NCBI RefSeq assembly: GCF_002863225.1
Contig: NZ_PKEK01000040.1
Location: forward strand, 266,968 to 330,967
Reading direction: 5' to 3'
Source: Mycobacterium sp.
Lineage (GTDB): Bacteria; Actinomycetota; Actinomycetes; Mycobacteriales; Mycobacteriaceae
DNA: 64,000 nt
Both the position numbers and the translations under genes were made by a program. The notes under the pieces are model-generated. The model made no database searches. It was not told where the DNA came from and saw nothing but the letters and a program-made list of their open reading frames with translations. Below are positions 38,089 to 47,187 of the stretch, piece by piece (position 1 is the stretch's first letter; the number at the start of each line of letters is the position of its first letter).

Positions 38089-38370
38089 CTAGTGGTAGTC
38101 GACTAGTTCGACGTTTCCGGCGCCAGCTGTGCTCCAGGTGAAGCAGATGCGCCACTGGTCGTTGACGCGGACGCTGTACTGGCCGGCGCGACCGCCGCTC
38201 AACTTCTCCAGCCTGTTACCTGGCGGCACGCGCAGGTCGTTGATGCTCTCGGCAGCGTTGATGAGAGCGAGCTTGTTGTACGTGAGCTTGCTGAGCTCCG
38301 GGCTGAGCTTCTTGACGTAACGACGGCGCCATACCGCCTCTGTGTCCTTGTCCCGGAACGAGCGGATCAC
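38089..38370 (-). CDS. higB: HigB-type toxin (RelE superfamily)
   Basis: A 93-aa ribosome-dependent mRNA endonuclease: MIRSFRDKDTEAVWRR at the N-terminus, LRVPPGNRLEKLSGGRAGQY and VRVNDQWRICFTW in the core, ending VELVDYH, all as in HigB. It starts at GTG 38370, only a few bases after a TACTAT-like -10 on the minus strand, which suggests a leaderless transcript. The first gene of the higBA operon; a palindromic operator lies immediately upstream. Confidence 0.93.
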   Translation of the reverse strand: MIRSFRDKDTEAVWRRRYVKKLSPELSKLTYNKLALINAAESINDLRVPPGNRLEKLSGGRAGQYSVRVNDQWRICFTWSTAGAGNVELVDYH

Positions 38371-38377
38371 TGATTAA

Positions 38378-38414
38378 TAGTAACGCGATTCGTTATTAAC
38401 GCCAAGCGTTACTA
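38378..38414. promoter_or_regulatory. higBA operator/promoter with 9-bp inverted arms
   Basis: TAGTAACGC (38378-38386) and GCGTTACTA (38406-38414) are perfect inverted arms around a 19-bp centre that is itself near-palindromic (CGTTATTAACG, 38391-38401). AT-rich and right upstream of higB: the expected HigA binding array. Confidence 0.65.
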
Positions 38415-38497
38415 ATGAAGGGGCACAAAAAGTGTGCATGAAGTAGTCACTGGGGCGAATTACAGTGGTGGAACAGTACTCACCACGAGGGGATCCC

Positions 38498-38737
38498 ATG
38501 AACCAGATGCACTCCCCGGACCCGATGCAGCATAGGCCGTTCGTCGGGCGCCCGATCGACGGCAGACTTCTTCTGACAGTGTCGGAAGCCGCAGCAGCTC
38601 TGCGGATCTCGCGCTCATCGATCTATCGACTGTTCGATGGCGGCGGACTTGCTTGGGTTCAGATCGGGTCGTCTCGGCGAGTCACATCCGCCGAGATCCA
38701 TCGCTTCATCGCGGCCCACACCGAAGCCGCGTCTTAA
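38498..38737 (+). CDS. Excisionase-like helix-turn-helix protein
   Basis: A 79-aa protein with a MerR-like excisionase domain: LLLTVSEAAAALRISRSSIY (HTH), WVQIGSSRRVTSAEIHRFIA (wing and helix). It fits the 'excisionase family DNA-binding' group next to integrases. ATG 38498 has GAGGGG upstream; an in-frame ATG at 38465 would add 11 residues. It ends 13 bases before the integrase start, so both are probably co-transcribed. Likely role: recombination directionality factor for the element. Confidence 0.85.
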   Translation: MNQMHSPDPMQHRPFVGRPIDGRLLLTVSEAAAALRISRSSIYRLFDGGGLAWVQIGSSRRVTSAEIHRFIAAHTEAAS

Positions 38738-38750
38738 CGCCCAGGCGCAT

Positions 38751-39941
38751 ATGGCTGAACGCCGGCAGCTTCCACCGCAGATCCGACGCGTCGAGCTAGC
38801 TCGACGCGCGGGGAGCAAGGCTGTCGTGCGCTATCAGCTGACCGTCGACACAGGCTCGTCTGACGGAAAGCGCAAACAGCTACGGCGCCGCTATCGCACG
38901 GAGAAAGAAGCCCGGACGGCTCTGGCAGAGATCCAAGGTCAGGTAAACGCAGGCACCTATGTCCAGCCGTCGACGCTCACGGTAGACGACGCTTGTGCGG
39001 ATTGGCTGAAGTCTCGCCATAAGATCCGGCCCACCACAGCTGTGGGCTATGAGTACGTCCTGCAGCCGGTGCGCAGCGAGCTTGGAGACCTCGGTGTTCA
39101 AGATCTGACACGCCGGCACATCGACGAACTGATCGTGCAGTTGCGCGACGGAACTCTCGAGCGACCAGGAGGTCGGCCGCGGAAAGCTTGGAGCGCGCGG
39201 TCATGCAATTACATGCTGGGAGCACTTTCGCAGGTCCTCGCGCAGCTGGTCGCCGAGGGCCGTTTAGCGAGAAATGTTGCAGGACTGGTCGATCGGGTTC
39301 CGGGCAAGGCCAGAAAATTCGAGACGTTCACTGCCGACCAGGTGCGCACCGTCTTAAGGGGCATCGCCAGTGATCGCAACCGACATGCGTGGCACCTCGC
39401 TCTGGCCGGCTTACGACGCGGGGAGATCGCTGGTTTGCGTTGGGAAGACGTGGATCTCGACCGGCGGACAGTGCTGATTGAAAAGACCCGCGTGGATGTC
39501 GGGGGCCGCGCGCTTGACCAAGATGACCCGAAAACGGCATCAGCTAGCCGAGTGCTACCACTGCCCGACGCATTGCTCGCCGAACTCAACGCAGCGAAAG
39601 CCCGCCAGGCGGCAGAAAGGCTGTCACTCGGAGAGGCCTACGCCGGCAAAAACTATGTCGTCTGCAACGAGGCGGGCGAGCCTTACCACCCGTCGACGCT
39701 CTCAACCATGTGGCATGGAGCCATCAAGAGTCTCGCCGTGCCGCAGGTGCGGTTGCATGACGCCCGACATACCTGCGCGACACTCATGCATCTTCAGGGC
39801 GTTCCCATTGCGTTGGTGGCGGCCTGGCTGGGCCACGCCGACGTGTCGTTCACTCTTCGCACCTATGTACATGCGCAGCCTGACGCTCTCGAGATAGCAG
39901 CACGCAGCTTTGCTCCGCCGGCATCCCGCGCCGGCGACTGA
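38751..39941 (+). CDS. Tyrosine-recombinase integrase of the element
   Basis: A 396-aa phage-type integrase. The N-terminal arm-binding domain contains RRYRTEKEARTALAEIQGQV; the SAM-like core-binding domain spans about 75-180; the catalytic domain has Arg in ALAGLRRGEIAGLRWEDVDL, the beta-hairpin Lys region (KTASASRVLPLP), HxxR in RLHDARHTCATLM, His in WLGHADVSFTL, and nucleophile Tyr in RTYVHAQ. ATG 38751 is preferred; the open frame upstream to 38637 overlaps the Xis gene and is Pro/Arg-rich. It lies 124 bases from the tRNA, the classic position, and should act on the 48-bp core and the GTGACAA arm repeats. Confidence 0.93.
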   Translation: MAERRQLPPQIRRVELARRAGSKAVVRYQLTVDTGSSDGKRKQLRRRYRTEKEARTALAEIQGQVNAGTYVQPSTLTVDDACADWLKSRHKIRPTTAVGYEYVLQPVRSELGDLGVQDLTRRHIDELIVQLRDGTLERPGGRPRKAWSARSCNYMLGALSQVLAQLVAEGRLARNVAGLVDRVPGKARKFETFTADQVRTVLRGIASDRNRHAWHLALAGLRRGEIAGLRWEDVDLDRRTVLIEKTRVDVGGRALDQDDPKTASASRVLPLPDALLAELNAAKARQAAERLSLGEAYAGKNYVVCNEAGEPYHPSTLSTMWHGAIKSLAVPQVRLHDARHTCATLMHLQGVPIALVAAWLGHADVSFTLRTYVHAQPDALEIAARSFAPPASRAGD

Positions 39942-39980
39942 CGCAGTCGCACACGCGTGCGGTGACACCAAATAATCGAC

Positions 39981-39999
39981 TGTGACAATCTGTGACAAT
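39981..39999 (+). repeat. Paired TGTGACAAT repeats, putative integrase arm-type sites (right)
   Basis: TGTGACAAT at 39981-39989 and 39991-39999, a 10-bp period, 66 bp from the attR core. The core GTGACAA is the same as in the pair at 17123-17141. A weaker relative (GGTGACAC, 39961-39968) precedes it. Confidence 0.5.
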
Positions 40000-40064
40000 T
40001 TCCGAACTTGTCGAACGCGTGTGCACTCCGCAAAGAGGGAAAAGCGCTGTTCAAACGATTTTTT

Positions 40065-40112
40065 ATGGTCGGGCTGACAGGATTTGAACCTGCGACCACT
40101 TGACCCCCAGTC
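40065..40112. repeat. attR: 48-bp direct repeat inside tRNA-Pro (right copy)
   Basis: Identical to 16969-17016. Covers tRNA positions from the anticodon stem through the 3' CCA plus one base. Integration rebuilt an intact tRNA gene at this side. Confidence 0.92.
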
Positions 40113-40142
40113 AAGTGCGCTACCAAACTGCGCCACAGCCCG
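40066..40142 (-). tRNA. tRNA-Pro (anticodon GGG)
   Basis: A 77-nt cloverleaf on the minus strand: acceptor CGGGCTG pairs with CAGCCCG; D-arm GCGC/GCGC; anticodon stem CTTGA/TCAAG with loop CTGGGGG (U33, anticodon GGG at 34-36); T-arm GCAGG-TTCAAAT-CCTGT; discriminator A and an encoded CCA. It reads CCC and CCU codons. The element is integrated at its 3' end without breaking it. Confidence 0.97.
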
Positions 40143-40216
40143 AAGCCGCCGTCCTGATGACCGGCAGCAGGTGAAGAGCCTACAGGAGACCGAAGAGGCG
40201 GCCGCAAGCCAAGCCG

Positions 40217-41236
40217 TCAGGTCGTCGTCGGCTCGCTCAGCTTGACCAGCATCTTGCCGATGTTCGCTCCGGTGAAGAGCCCGTTGAGCGCGTCGACGCA
40301 GGACTCGATGCCGTCAAAGATGGTCTGGCGGGACTTGATTCGGCCCTCATGGCCCCACTGCCGTAGCGCGGCCGAGGCCTCGTCGAAGCGGCCCCACTGG
40401 TCGAGTGCGTTGAAGCCCTGCATGGTCGCCGTCTTGGACAGCAGGTTGACGTAGTTGACCGGGCCGGGGTGATCGCCGCTGAGGTAGCTGGAGATGATGC
40501 CGCAGAGCACGACTCGGGCGTTCATGGCCAACCGGCCCAGCACCGCGTCGAGGATCGGACCGCCGACATTGTCGAAGTACACGTTCACCCGATCGGGACA
40601 ATGCTGTTTGAGGGCGGCCGGCAGATCGTCGTTCTTGTAGTCGATGCAGGCGTCAAAACCGAAGTCCTCGACCACCGCCCGGCACTTCTCCGGGCCGCCC
40701 GCAATGCCCACCACCCGCGCCCCGGCGATCTTGGCGATCTGCCCGGCGATCGAACCGGTGGCGCCCGCGGCAGCCGACACGACAACGGTGTCGCCGGCCT
40801 GCGGCTTGCCGACGTCGGTCATCCCGATATAAGCGGTCGCGCCGGTCGGTCCGTAGACCGACATGATTGCCAGCTGATCGCTCTCACCGGGGATGGGCGT
40901 GCTGAACACGTCGTCACGGATGATCACGTACTCCTGAAAACCGGTGAGCGTGGTGATCACGTCGCCGACCGCGTAGGCATCGCACCGGGACGACACCACC
41001 TCGCCGATCCCGGCCGCTCGGATCACCTCGCCCAGTCCGACCGGCGGCAGATAGCCCTGCTGATCGTTGAGCCAGGTCCGCACTGCGGCGTCGAGGCCGA
41101 CGTAGGTGGTGCGCACCAGCGCCTCCCCCTCGGCCGGCTGCGGCGCCGCGGTGGTCACGAGTTCGGTGTCTCCCGGCTCGACCAGCCCGCTCGGGCGGCG
41201 ACGCAGCAGGACCTGGCGATTGGCTAACTCGGGCAC
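40217..41236 (-). CDS. NADP-dependent medium-chain reductase (zinc-independent MDR, PTGR/CurA-like)
   Basis: A 339-aa cytosolic reductase of the leukotriene B4 12-hydroxydehydrogenase/CurA type. The N-terminal GroES-like half contains TYVGLDAAVRTWLND and GVITTLTGFQEY-like parts; the cofactor domain has VVVSAAAGATGSIAGQIAKI and ARVVGIAGGPEKC; VYFDNVGGPILDAVLGRL and ARVVLCGIISSY are family signatures. The structural and catalytic Zn ligands of alcohol dehydrogenases are absent. It probably reduces enones, enals or quinones with NADPH. Starts with GTG 41236. Lies between tRNA-Pro and the DUF3060 gene, outside the element. Confidence 0.88.
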   Translation of the reverse strand: MPELANRQVLLRRRPSGLVEPGDTELVTTAAPQPAEGEALVRTTYVGLDAAVRTWLNDQQGYLPPVGLGEVIRAAGIGEVVSSRCDAYAVGDVITTLTGFQEYVIIRDDVFSTPIPGESDQLAIMSVYGPTGATAYIGMTDVGKPQAGDTVVVSAAAGATGSIAGQIAKIAGARVVGIAGGPEKCRAVVEDFGFDACIDYKNDDLPAALKQHCPDRVNVYFDNVGGPILDAVLGRLAMNARVVLCGIISSYLSGDHPGPVNYVNLLSKTATMQGFNALDQWGRFDEASAALRQWGHEGRIKSRQTIFDGIESCVDALNGLFTGANIGKMLVKLSEPTTT

Positions 41237-41300
41237 GCACCAGAAACTACCGAATGCGAATGCCCCGTCAGCGATGTTCGTGGTATGCGAGCATCGATCA

Positions 41301-41982
41301 ATGAAATCCGAGGATGATCCAGAAGCCCGTATCCGGGAACTGGAACAGCCACTGGCCGAGGCGGCACGCGCCTCCGAGGCCGCGGCGGATCAGTCGCCTA
41401 GCAAGTGGGCGCCGCCGTCCGGTCCCCCGGTGCCGCCGCCGCTCCCCCTGGCCTACAGCGGACCGTTTTCCGGTCCCAGCGCCGCAACGCCCGCGCGTGG
41501 GCAGCTTCGCTGGATTCTGGTCGCGCTCTTCGTGATTGGCGTGATGTGCCTGCCCGTGGCCATCTTCCTCTTCGGCAAACACCAGGTCTCGCGCAGCGCC
41601 TTGCCCTCCATGGCGCCCATTCCCAGCGTGTCGTCGAAGAGTCCCACCGCGTCGCGGACGATTCCGAGCACGCCGGGTCCGGCGACACCGGGTACTTCGG
41701 TGACGACAGCGCCGGCGGGTGAGAACGTCACCGTCTCCGGCATCAACGAAGTCCGGACCATCCGTTGCGACGGGAGGCGGCGTCAGCATCAGCGGAATCA
41801 CCAACATCGTGACCGTCACCGGCCACTGTGCGAGCGTCAATGTCTCAGGTATCCAGAACCAACTCACCCTCGACGTGGCCGACTCGATCCAAGCCTCAGG
41901 CTCGGGTAACCGGGTCACGTTCCACACCGGAACTCCGAAAATCGCCAAGTCCGGCTTCGACAACGTCGTCCAGAAGGGCTGA
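41301..41982 (+). pseudogene. DUF3060 membrane-anchored protein gene with +1 frameshift
   Basis: The first frame starts at ATG 41301: MKSEDDPEARIRELEQPLAE is a typical mycobacterial N-terminus; then a Pro-rich stretch, one helix (RWILVALFVIGVMCLPVAIF) and a Ser/Thr/Pro linker up to ENVTVSGINEVRTIRCDG near 41771. The DUF3060 repeat then continues only in the +1 frame: GGGVSISGITNIVTVTGHCA through NRVTFHTGTPKIAKSGFDNV to 41982. Skipping one G of the GGG run at 41772-41774 restores one protein of about 226 aa with a beta-helical repeat. Either a real one-base insertion or a sequencing error. Full-length homologues are exported beta-repeat proteins of unknown function. Confidence 0.75.
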
Positions 41983-41985
41983 GGC

Positions 41986-42768
41986 TCAGGGGGCCAGCAG
42001 CCGGTACAAGCCGATCAGCCCGACCGCGACGATCGTGGCACGCAGCGCGTTCGGCGACAGCCGACGACCGTAGTGCGCGCCCAGCCAGCCGCCGATCAGC
42101 GAGCCACCGGCGATGAGCCCAGCCGCTGCCCAGCTCACCCGGTCGAAGGCGGTTACGGTATACGCAAGCGCCGCAACAATATTGACGATCAACGCCAACA
42201 AGTTCTTGGCGGCGTTGGTGCGCTGCACCGGTTCGGGAAGCAGTGCTCCCATCGCACCGATGAGCATGATCCCCTGCGCTGCAGTGAAATAGCCGCCGTA
42301 GATGCCGATGAGGAAGGTGCTCACCACCAGGGCGGCCATCCGGCGCGGCGAGACGTGGTCAGCCGACTGGCCTGACTTCTCAGCCCGCTGACGCGCCCAC
42401 GACTGTATTCGCGGTCCGACCACCACCAGGATCAGTGCCGCGACGAGCAACACCGGCACCACCTGGGTGAAGACCCGGTCGGGCAGGTGTAACAGCAGCC
42501 AGGCGCCCAACGCGGCACCGACGATCGACGCGGGTATCTGCCAGCGCAGCCGATCCCACTGGCCGCGCAATTCGCGGCGATAACCCCACGTTCCCGATAC
42601 GCTGCCGGCCACCAGGCCGACCGCATTCGACATCGTCGCTGTCACCGGCGGGTAGCCCATGGCAACGAGCGTGGGGAAAGTGATCAACGTGCCCGAGCCG
42701 ACGACGGCGTTGATGGCGCCTGCGCCCAGACCGGCGAGAAGAATCAGGATTGCGTGGCTCGACGACAC
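41986..42768 (-). CDS. TSUP-family permease (TauE/SafE-like)
   Basis: A 260-aa membrane protein with eight predicted helices in two halves, each opening with a TSUP-type Gly-rich motif: LLAGLGAGAINAVVGSGTLI and IGIYGGYFTAAQGIMLIGAM. TSUP carriers move sulfite, sulfonates or other organic anions. GTG 42768 is chosen because it precedes the first helix; the open frame to 42939 overlaps der antisense-free but in a non-homologous Cys/Arg-rich stretch. Its stop is 4 bases from the DUF3060 stop (convergent). It follows der by 43 bases on the same strand and may be co-transcribed. Confidence 0.85.
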   Translation of the reverse strand: MSSSHAILILLAGLGAGAINAVVGSGTLITFPTLVAMGYPPVTATMSNAVGLVAGSVSGTWGYRRELRGQWDRLRWQIPASIVGAALGAWLLLHLPDRVFTQVVPVLLVAALILVVVGPRIQSWARQRAEKSGQSADHVSPRRMAALVVSTFLIGIYGGYFTAAQGIMLIGAMGALLPEPVQRTNAAKNLLALIVNIVAALAYTVTAFDRVSWAAAGLIAGGSLIGGWLGAHYGRRLSPNALRATIVAVGLIGLYRLLAP

Positions 42769-42811
42769 TGAATTGACTGTAGTTGGCCCGGTTTCGGCGC
42801 CTGCGTCACAG

Positions 42812-44215
42812 TCAGCGGGATTTGGGTTTGCGCTTCTCGCGCATCCGCACGTTGATCCGGATTGGACTGCCCTCGAAGCCGAAGGTCTCGCGCAGGCGAC
42901 GTTCGAGGAACCGGCGGTAGCCGGCCTCCAAGAAGCCACTGGTGAACAGCACGAAGGTCGGCGGGCGGGCGGTGGCCTGGGTGGCGAACAGGATCCGCGG
43001 CTGCTTGCCGCCTCGCACCGGCGGCGGAGTGGCCGCGACGACTTCCTTGATCCAGGTGTTCAACCGGCCGGTGCTGATTCGGGTGTCCCAGGCTGCCAGC
43101 GCACTTTCCAGGGCCGGGACCAGTTTCTGCACGGCGCGACCGGTCTTGGCCGAGATGTTCACCCGCTGCGCCCAACGGATCTGGACCAGTTCGCGATCGA
43201 TCTCTTTCTCCAGCGAATACCGTCGATCTTCGTCGACCAGGTCCCATTTGTTGTACGCCAGCACCAAGGCCCGGCCGGCCTCGATTACCATCGACAGGAT
43301 CCGCAGGTCCTGTTCGGTCAGCGGCGCCGATCCGTCGATCAACACGATCACCACTTCGGCGGCGTCGATCGCACCGTGGGTGCGAACCGAGGCGTAGAAC
43401 TCATGGCCGCTGGCCTGACCGACCTTGCGTCGCAGACCGGCCGTATCGACGAATCTCCAGATCTTGCCATCCAATTCGATCAGCGAGTCGACCGGATCCA
43501 CGGTAGTGCCGGCGACGTCGTGCACCACCGACCGCTGATCGCCCGCCAGCCGATTCATCAGCGAGCTCTTGCCGACGTTGGGCTTGCCCACCAGCGCGAC
43601 CCGCCGCGGACCGCCCTTGCCGGACGCCGCTTCGGCCACCTCAGGAAGTGCGTCGACGACCGCGTCGAGCAGATCTCCGACGCCACGCCCGTGCATCGCG
43701 CTGATCGCATGCGGCTCACCGATTCCCAGCGACCACAGCGCGGCGGCGTCGGACTCCGCTTTGTCACTGTCGACCTTGTTGGCGGCCAGGAACACCGGCT
43801 TGCCCGAGCGGCGCAGGATGCGTGCCGCGGCCTCGTCACCGGTGGTCGCGCCGGTGATCGCGTCCACCACCAGGATCACCGCGTCCGCGGTGCGCATGGC
43901 CACCGAGGCCTGCTCGGCAACCAGTTGCTGCAGACCCTTGGCATCGGGTTCCCATCCGCCGGTGTCCTGCACGACGAAACGGCGCCCGGTCCACAAAGCG
44001 TCATAGGAGACACGGTCCCGGGTCACCCCCGGGATGTCCTGCACCACCGCTTCCCGGCGACCCAGAATTCGGTTGACCAGAGTGGACTTGCCGACGTTGG
44101 GGCGGCCCACCACCGCCACCACCGGCGGCGGTCCCGCGTCCAGCTCATCGAAGACTTCTTCGAATTCCGCTGATTCCCAGTCGCTTTCGTCGACCCAGGT
44201 GCCGTCCTCACTCAT
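42812..44215 (-). CDS. der: Ribosome-assembly GTPase Der (EngA)
   Basis: A 467-aa GTPase with two G domains in tandem and a KH-like C-terminus. G1 motifs: [16 protein letters not shown] (about 34-49) and [16 protein letters not shown] (about 205-220). DTGGW and DTAGL are the G3 motifs; NKVD and NKWD the G4 motifs. The KH domain ends [19 protein letters not shown]. It acts in late 50S subunit assembly and is essential in most bacteria. The N-terminal acidic extension of about 30 residues is common in actinobacteria. ATG 44215 overlaps the cmk stop. Orthologue of Rv1713. Confidence 0.97.
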   Translation of the reverse strand: MSEDGTWVDESDWESAEFEEVFDELDAGPPPVVAVVGRPNVGKSTLVNRILGRREAVVQDIPGVTRDRVSYDALWTGRRFVVQDTGGWEPDAKGLQQLVAEQASVAMRTADAVILVVDAITGATTGDEAAARILRRSGKPVFLAANKVDSDKAESDAAALWSLGIGEPHAISAMHGRGVGDLLDAVVDALPEVAEAASGKGGPRRVALVGKPNVGKSSLMNRLAGDQRSVVHDVAGTTVDPVDSLIELDGKIWRFVDTAGLRRKVGQASGHEFYASVRTHGAIDAAEVVIVLIDGSAPLTEQDLRILSMVIEAGRALVLAYNKWDLVDEDRRYSLEKEIDRELVQIRWAQRVNISAKTGRAVQKLVPALESALAAWDTRISTGRLNTWIKEVVAATPPPVRGGKQPRILFATQATARPPTFVLFTSGFLEAGYRRFLERRLRETFGFEGSPIRINVRMREKRKPKSR

Positions 44216-44904
44216 CTGACCGACTCGCTTCGCTGCTGGACCAGATTCAACAGGTGATCGATCACCTGGGATTCGGTCATCTCGCTGGTATCGACGATCA
44301 CCGCGTCGTCGGCGGCCCGCAGTGGCGACACGGCGCGGGTGGAGTCGATGTGATCACGGCGCCGGACGTCGGCGAGCACGCCGTCGTAATCGTCGGGAAG
44401 ACCGGCGGCGACGTTCTGGTCGTTGCGGCGCCGCGCGCGGGTCTCGGCCGAGGCCGTCAAGAACACCTTGAGGTCGGCCTTCGGCAACACCACGGTTCCG
44501 ATGTCACGCCCCTCGACCACGACATTGCCTGGCCCGTCGGCCAGAGCGCGCTGCAGATCGACGAGCCGAGTGCGCACCGCGGGCACCGAGGACACCGCCG
44601 AGACGGCTTTGGTGACCTCGTCGCCGCGGATCTCCGACGAGACGTCTTGACTGTTGAGGTAACTGCGGCTGTCGTCAGGATCGTGGCCCACCGACATGTC
44701 CGCCGTCGATGCAACGTCCCGGACGGCGGCCTGGTCGTCAAGGTCGACTCCGGCACGCAGCACCGCTAGCGTGGCGATGCGGTACATGGCGCCGGTGTCG
44801 AGGTAGCGGGCATGCAGCAGTCGCGCCAAACCTCTTGACACCGAAGACTTTCCGGTGCCGGCCGGACCGTCGATGGCGACAACCGTACCGTTTGCCGCGC
44901 TCAC
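44212..44904 (-). CDS. cmk: Cytidylate kinase
   Basis: A 230-aa (d)CMP kinase with [20 protein letters not shown] (P-loop), [30 protein letters not shown] (CMP-binding and Arg residues) and [16 protein letters not shown]. It phosphorylates CMP and dCMP with ATP in pyrimidine salvage and nucleotide supply. The start GTG 44904 overlaps the rluB stop, and its stop overlaps der: part of an unbroken chain of 4-bp overlaps from parA to der. Orthologue of Rv1712. Confidence 0.96.
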   Translation of the reverse strand: MSAANGTVVAIDGPAGTGKSSVSRGLARLLHARYLDTGAMYRIATLAVLRAGVDLDDQAAVRDVASTADMSVGHDPDDSRSYLNSQDVSSEIRGDEVTKAVSAVSSVPAVRTRLVDLQRALADGPGNVVVEGRDIGTVVLPKADLKVFLTASAETRARRRNDQNVAAGLPDDYDGVLADVRRRDHIDSTRAVSPLRAADDAVIVDTSEMTESQVIDHLLNLVQQRSESVR

Positions 44905-45656
44905 AATCCGACCGCTTTGTAGAGTTCCCCGATTTCACTACGGCGCAACGCCCTGATGCTGCCCGGCCGTTGATCGCCGAGCGTGACCGCGCCGATGTCG
45001 GTGCGCACCAAAGTCTGTACCGGGAAACCGGCGGCCTTGAGCATCCGGCGCACGATTCGCTTGCGCCCCTCGTGCAGCGTGACCCGGATCATGGACTTAC
45101 CCGGGATCGCGTCCACCACCGCGAAATCGTCGACGGCGATCGGGCCGTCCTCCAATTCGATGCCGGTGCGCAGTTTCTTGCCGAGGCCGCGTGGTACCGC
45201 GCCGTTGACAGTGGCGACATAGGTCTTGGGTATCTCGTACGACGGGTGCATCAAGCGGTGTGCGAGTTCGCCGTCGTTGGTGAGCAGGATCAGCCCCTCG
45301 GTGTCGGCGTCCAGACGTCCGACGTGAAAGAGCTTCTTGTTGCCCCGGACTCGATGTTCAACCAGGTCGCCGATGCACGGTCGCCCGCGATCGTCCGACA
45401 TCGTGGAATGCATGCCCCGTGGCTTGTTCAGTGCCAGATACACCATCGACTCGTCGAGTATCACCCGCGCACCGTCGACGCGGATGTCCGACGCGTCGGG
45501 GTCGACCCGGGTGCCCAGCTCGGTCACCACCTGTCCGTCGATCTCGACACGGCCGTCGGTGATCATTCGTTCGGCAACACGGCGCGACGCAATTCCGGCC
45601 TGGGACAACACTTTTTGAAGGCGAACCCCATCGGGCTCGCCGGCTGTTGCCATCAT
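44901..45656 (-). CDS. rluB: rRNA pseudouridine synthase, RluB/RsuA family
   Basis: A 251-aa pseudouridine synthase: S4 RNA-binding domain at the N-terminus ([20 protein letters not shown]), then the catalytic domain with Asp in [19 protein letters not shown] and [18 protein letters not shown]. It modifies 23S rRNA (U2605 in E. coli RluB). Its ATG at 45656 overlaps the scpB stop (ATGA). Orthologue of Rv1711. Confidence 0.94.
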   Translation of the reverse strand: MMATAGEPDGVRLQKVLSQAGIASRRVAERMITDGRVEIDGQVVTELGTRVDPDASDIRVDGARVILDESMVYLALNKPRGMHSTMSDDRGRPCIGDLVEHRVRGNKKLFHVGRLDADTEGLILLTNDGELAHRLMHPSYEIPKTYVATVNGAVPRGLGKKLRTGIELEDGPIAVDDFAVVDAIPGKSMIRVTLHEGRKRIVRRMLKAAGFPVQTLVRTDIGAVTLGDQRPGSIRALRRSEIGELYKAVGL

Positions 45657-46381
45657 TCGTGATCCACGTCGAACGACAACGGCTGGTCGTTGGCGACCGG
45701 ACCGCCCGCAAGCTTCGCGAAACGTGGTTCAGCGTCCAGAGATTCGCTGAGATCGTCGATCATGTCGACGTCGGGAAGCAGTGGTGCGATGTCCGGGAGA
45801 TCGGCCAGTGATGACAACCCGAGGCGTTCCAGGAACAACTCGGTGGTGGAGAACGTCACCGCGCCGGTGTCAGCGTCGGTGCCGGCCTCGGTGATCAGGC
45901 CGCGCGCCAGCAGGGTGCGCATCACCGCGTCGACGTTGACCCCGCGGACCGCGCTCACCCGCGCGCGGGTAACCGGCTGTCGGTAGGCCACCACGGCCAA
46001 GGTCTCCAGCGCGGCCCGGGTCAGCTTCGAACGCGATCCGTCCAGCAGCAGTCGCTCCACGTAGGGCGCAAACCGGGCCCGCGTGTACAACCGCCACCCG
46101 CCGCCCGCTTCGCGGAGATCGATGCCGCTGTCCTTTTCGGTGAGCTCGTCGGCCATCTGGCGGAGCTTGGCGGCGATCCGGTAAACGGGCTGCTCGGTGG
46201 CCGCGCCCAGCTGTTCCACCGTCACCGGGGTGTCGACGACCAACAGCAGAGCTTCGAGGACCGCCCCCAGCTCGCCGTCTTCGAGCTCGGGTGCGGTGGC
46301 GACGTCGATACCCAAGTTCGTCTCGGCCGCGTCGTTCTCGGCCACGTCGACGCTCAGGTCTGCATCGAGCGGTTCGCTCAT
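45653..46381 (-). CDS. scpB: Segregation and condensation protein ScpB
   Basis: A 242-aa kleisin-associated winged-helix protein: LGAVLEALLLVVDTPVTVEQ, DLREAGGGWRLYTRARFAPY, LTRAALETLAVVAYRQPVTR and VSAVRGVNVDAVMRTLLARG. It works with ScpA and SMC in chromosome condensation. ATG 46381 is chosen because it overlaps the scpA stop; the frame open to 46597 lies within scpA. The C-terminal 40 residues are acidic and less conserved. Orthologue of Rv1710. Confidence 0.95.
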   Translation of the reverse strand: MSEPLDADLSVDVAENDAAETNLGIDVATAPELEDGELGAVLEALLLVVDTPVTVEQLGAATEQPVYRIAAKLRQMADELTEKDSGIDLREAGGGWRLYTRARFAPYVERLLLDGSRSKLTRAALETLAVVAYRQPVTRARVSAVRGVNVDAVMRTLLARGLITEAGTDADTGAVTFSTTELFLERLGLSSLADLPDIAPLLPDVDMIDDLSESLDAEPRFAKLAGGPVANDQPLSFDVDHE

Positions 46382-47187
46382 GAGTATTCGTCCCGCAATT
46401 CTGCGCTGGTCGGCTGTTCTCCGGTCCACGAAACCTGGAGCACACCAAGCGGTTCTGACTGGTCGAATGCTACCGCTCGGGAGCGATACAGCTCGAGCAG
46501 AGCCAGGAAGCGGCCCACGATCTCGATGGGTTCGCATTCGGCGACGAGGTCGGAGAACGACGCCCACTGCCCAACTCCACGCTGTTCCAGGAACCACAGC
46601 AACCGTTTGGCTTGCTCGGGCACCGATACGTAGATCTGGTGAAGATGCTCGGTGCCGACCGTGGGCACCGGCCGCGGCGTGAAAGCGGTTGCGGCGATCT
46701 CCGCGAAAGTCTGGGCGTCGACGCCGAGCATCACCTCGGGCAGCAGGTCGGCGAACTGCTCCTCCAGCGAGACAGCGCGCGGGTAGCTGCGCAGCGCGGC
46801 GGCTTCGAGCTCGCCGAACATCATCGCGACGTGCTTGAACGCCCGGTACTGCAGTAGCCGCGCGAACAGCAGGTCGCGGACCTCCAACAGCGCCAGGTCT
46901 TCTTCGTCGCTCACCTGGCCGGACGGCAGCAGCCGGGCCGCCTTCAGGTCGAGCAACGTCGCGGCGACCACCAGGAATGCCGTGGTCTCGTCGAGCTCCA
47001 GTGCCCGGCCGATGGCTTTGGTGTAGCCGATGAAATCGTCGGTGACCTGGTGCAGCGCCACCTCGGTCACGTCCAGCCGGTGAGCGAAAATGAGCTGCAA
47101 CAGTAGGTCGAAAGGGCCCTCGAAATTCGTCAGCCTGACCTGGAAGCCGTTTTTGGGTGGTTCCTCGCAGGTCGCGGGGGCGTTCAC
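46378..47187 (-). CDS. scpA: Segregation and condensation protein ScpA
   Basis: A 269-aa kleisin: GFQVRLTNFEGPFDLLLQLI at the N-terminus, DVTEVALHQVTDDFIGYTKA, FLVVAATLLDLKAARLLPSG, and the C-terminal winged helix (VGRFLALLELYRSRAVAFDQ). It bridges SMC heads with ScpB. GTG 47187 overlaps the parA-like stop (GTGA); the frame open to 47505 is a shadow within that gene. Orthologue of Rv1709. Confidence 0.95.
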   Translation of the reverse strand: MNAPATCEEPPKNGFQVRLTNFEGPFDLLLQLIFAHRLDVTEVALHQVTDDFIGYTKAIGRALELDETTAFLVVAATLLDLKAARLLPSGQVSDEEDLALLEVRDLLFARLLQYRAFKHVAMMFGELEAAALRSYPRAVSLEEQFADLLPEVMLGVDAQTFAEIAATAFTPRPVPTVGTEHLHQIYVSVPEQAKRLLWFLEQRGVGQWASFSDLVAECEPIEIVGRFLALLELYRSRAVAFDQSEPLGVLQVSWTGEQPTSAELRDEYS

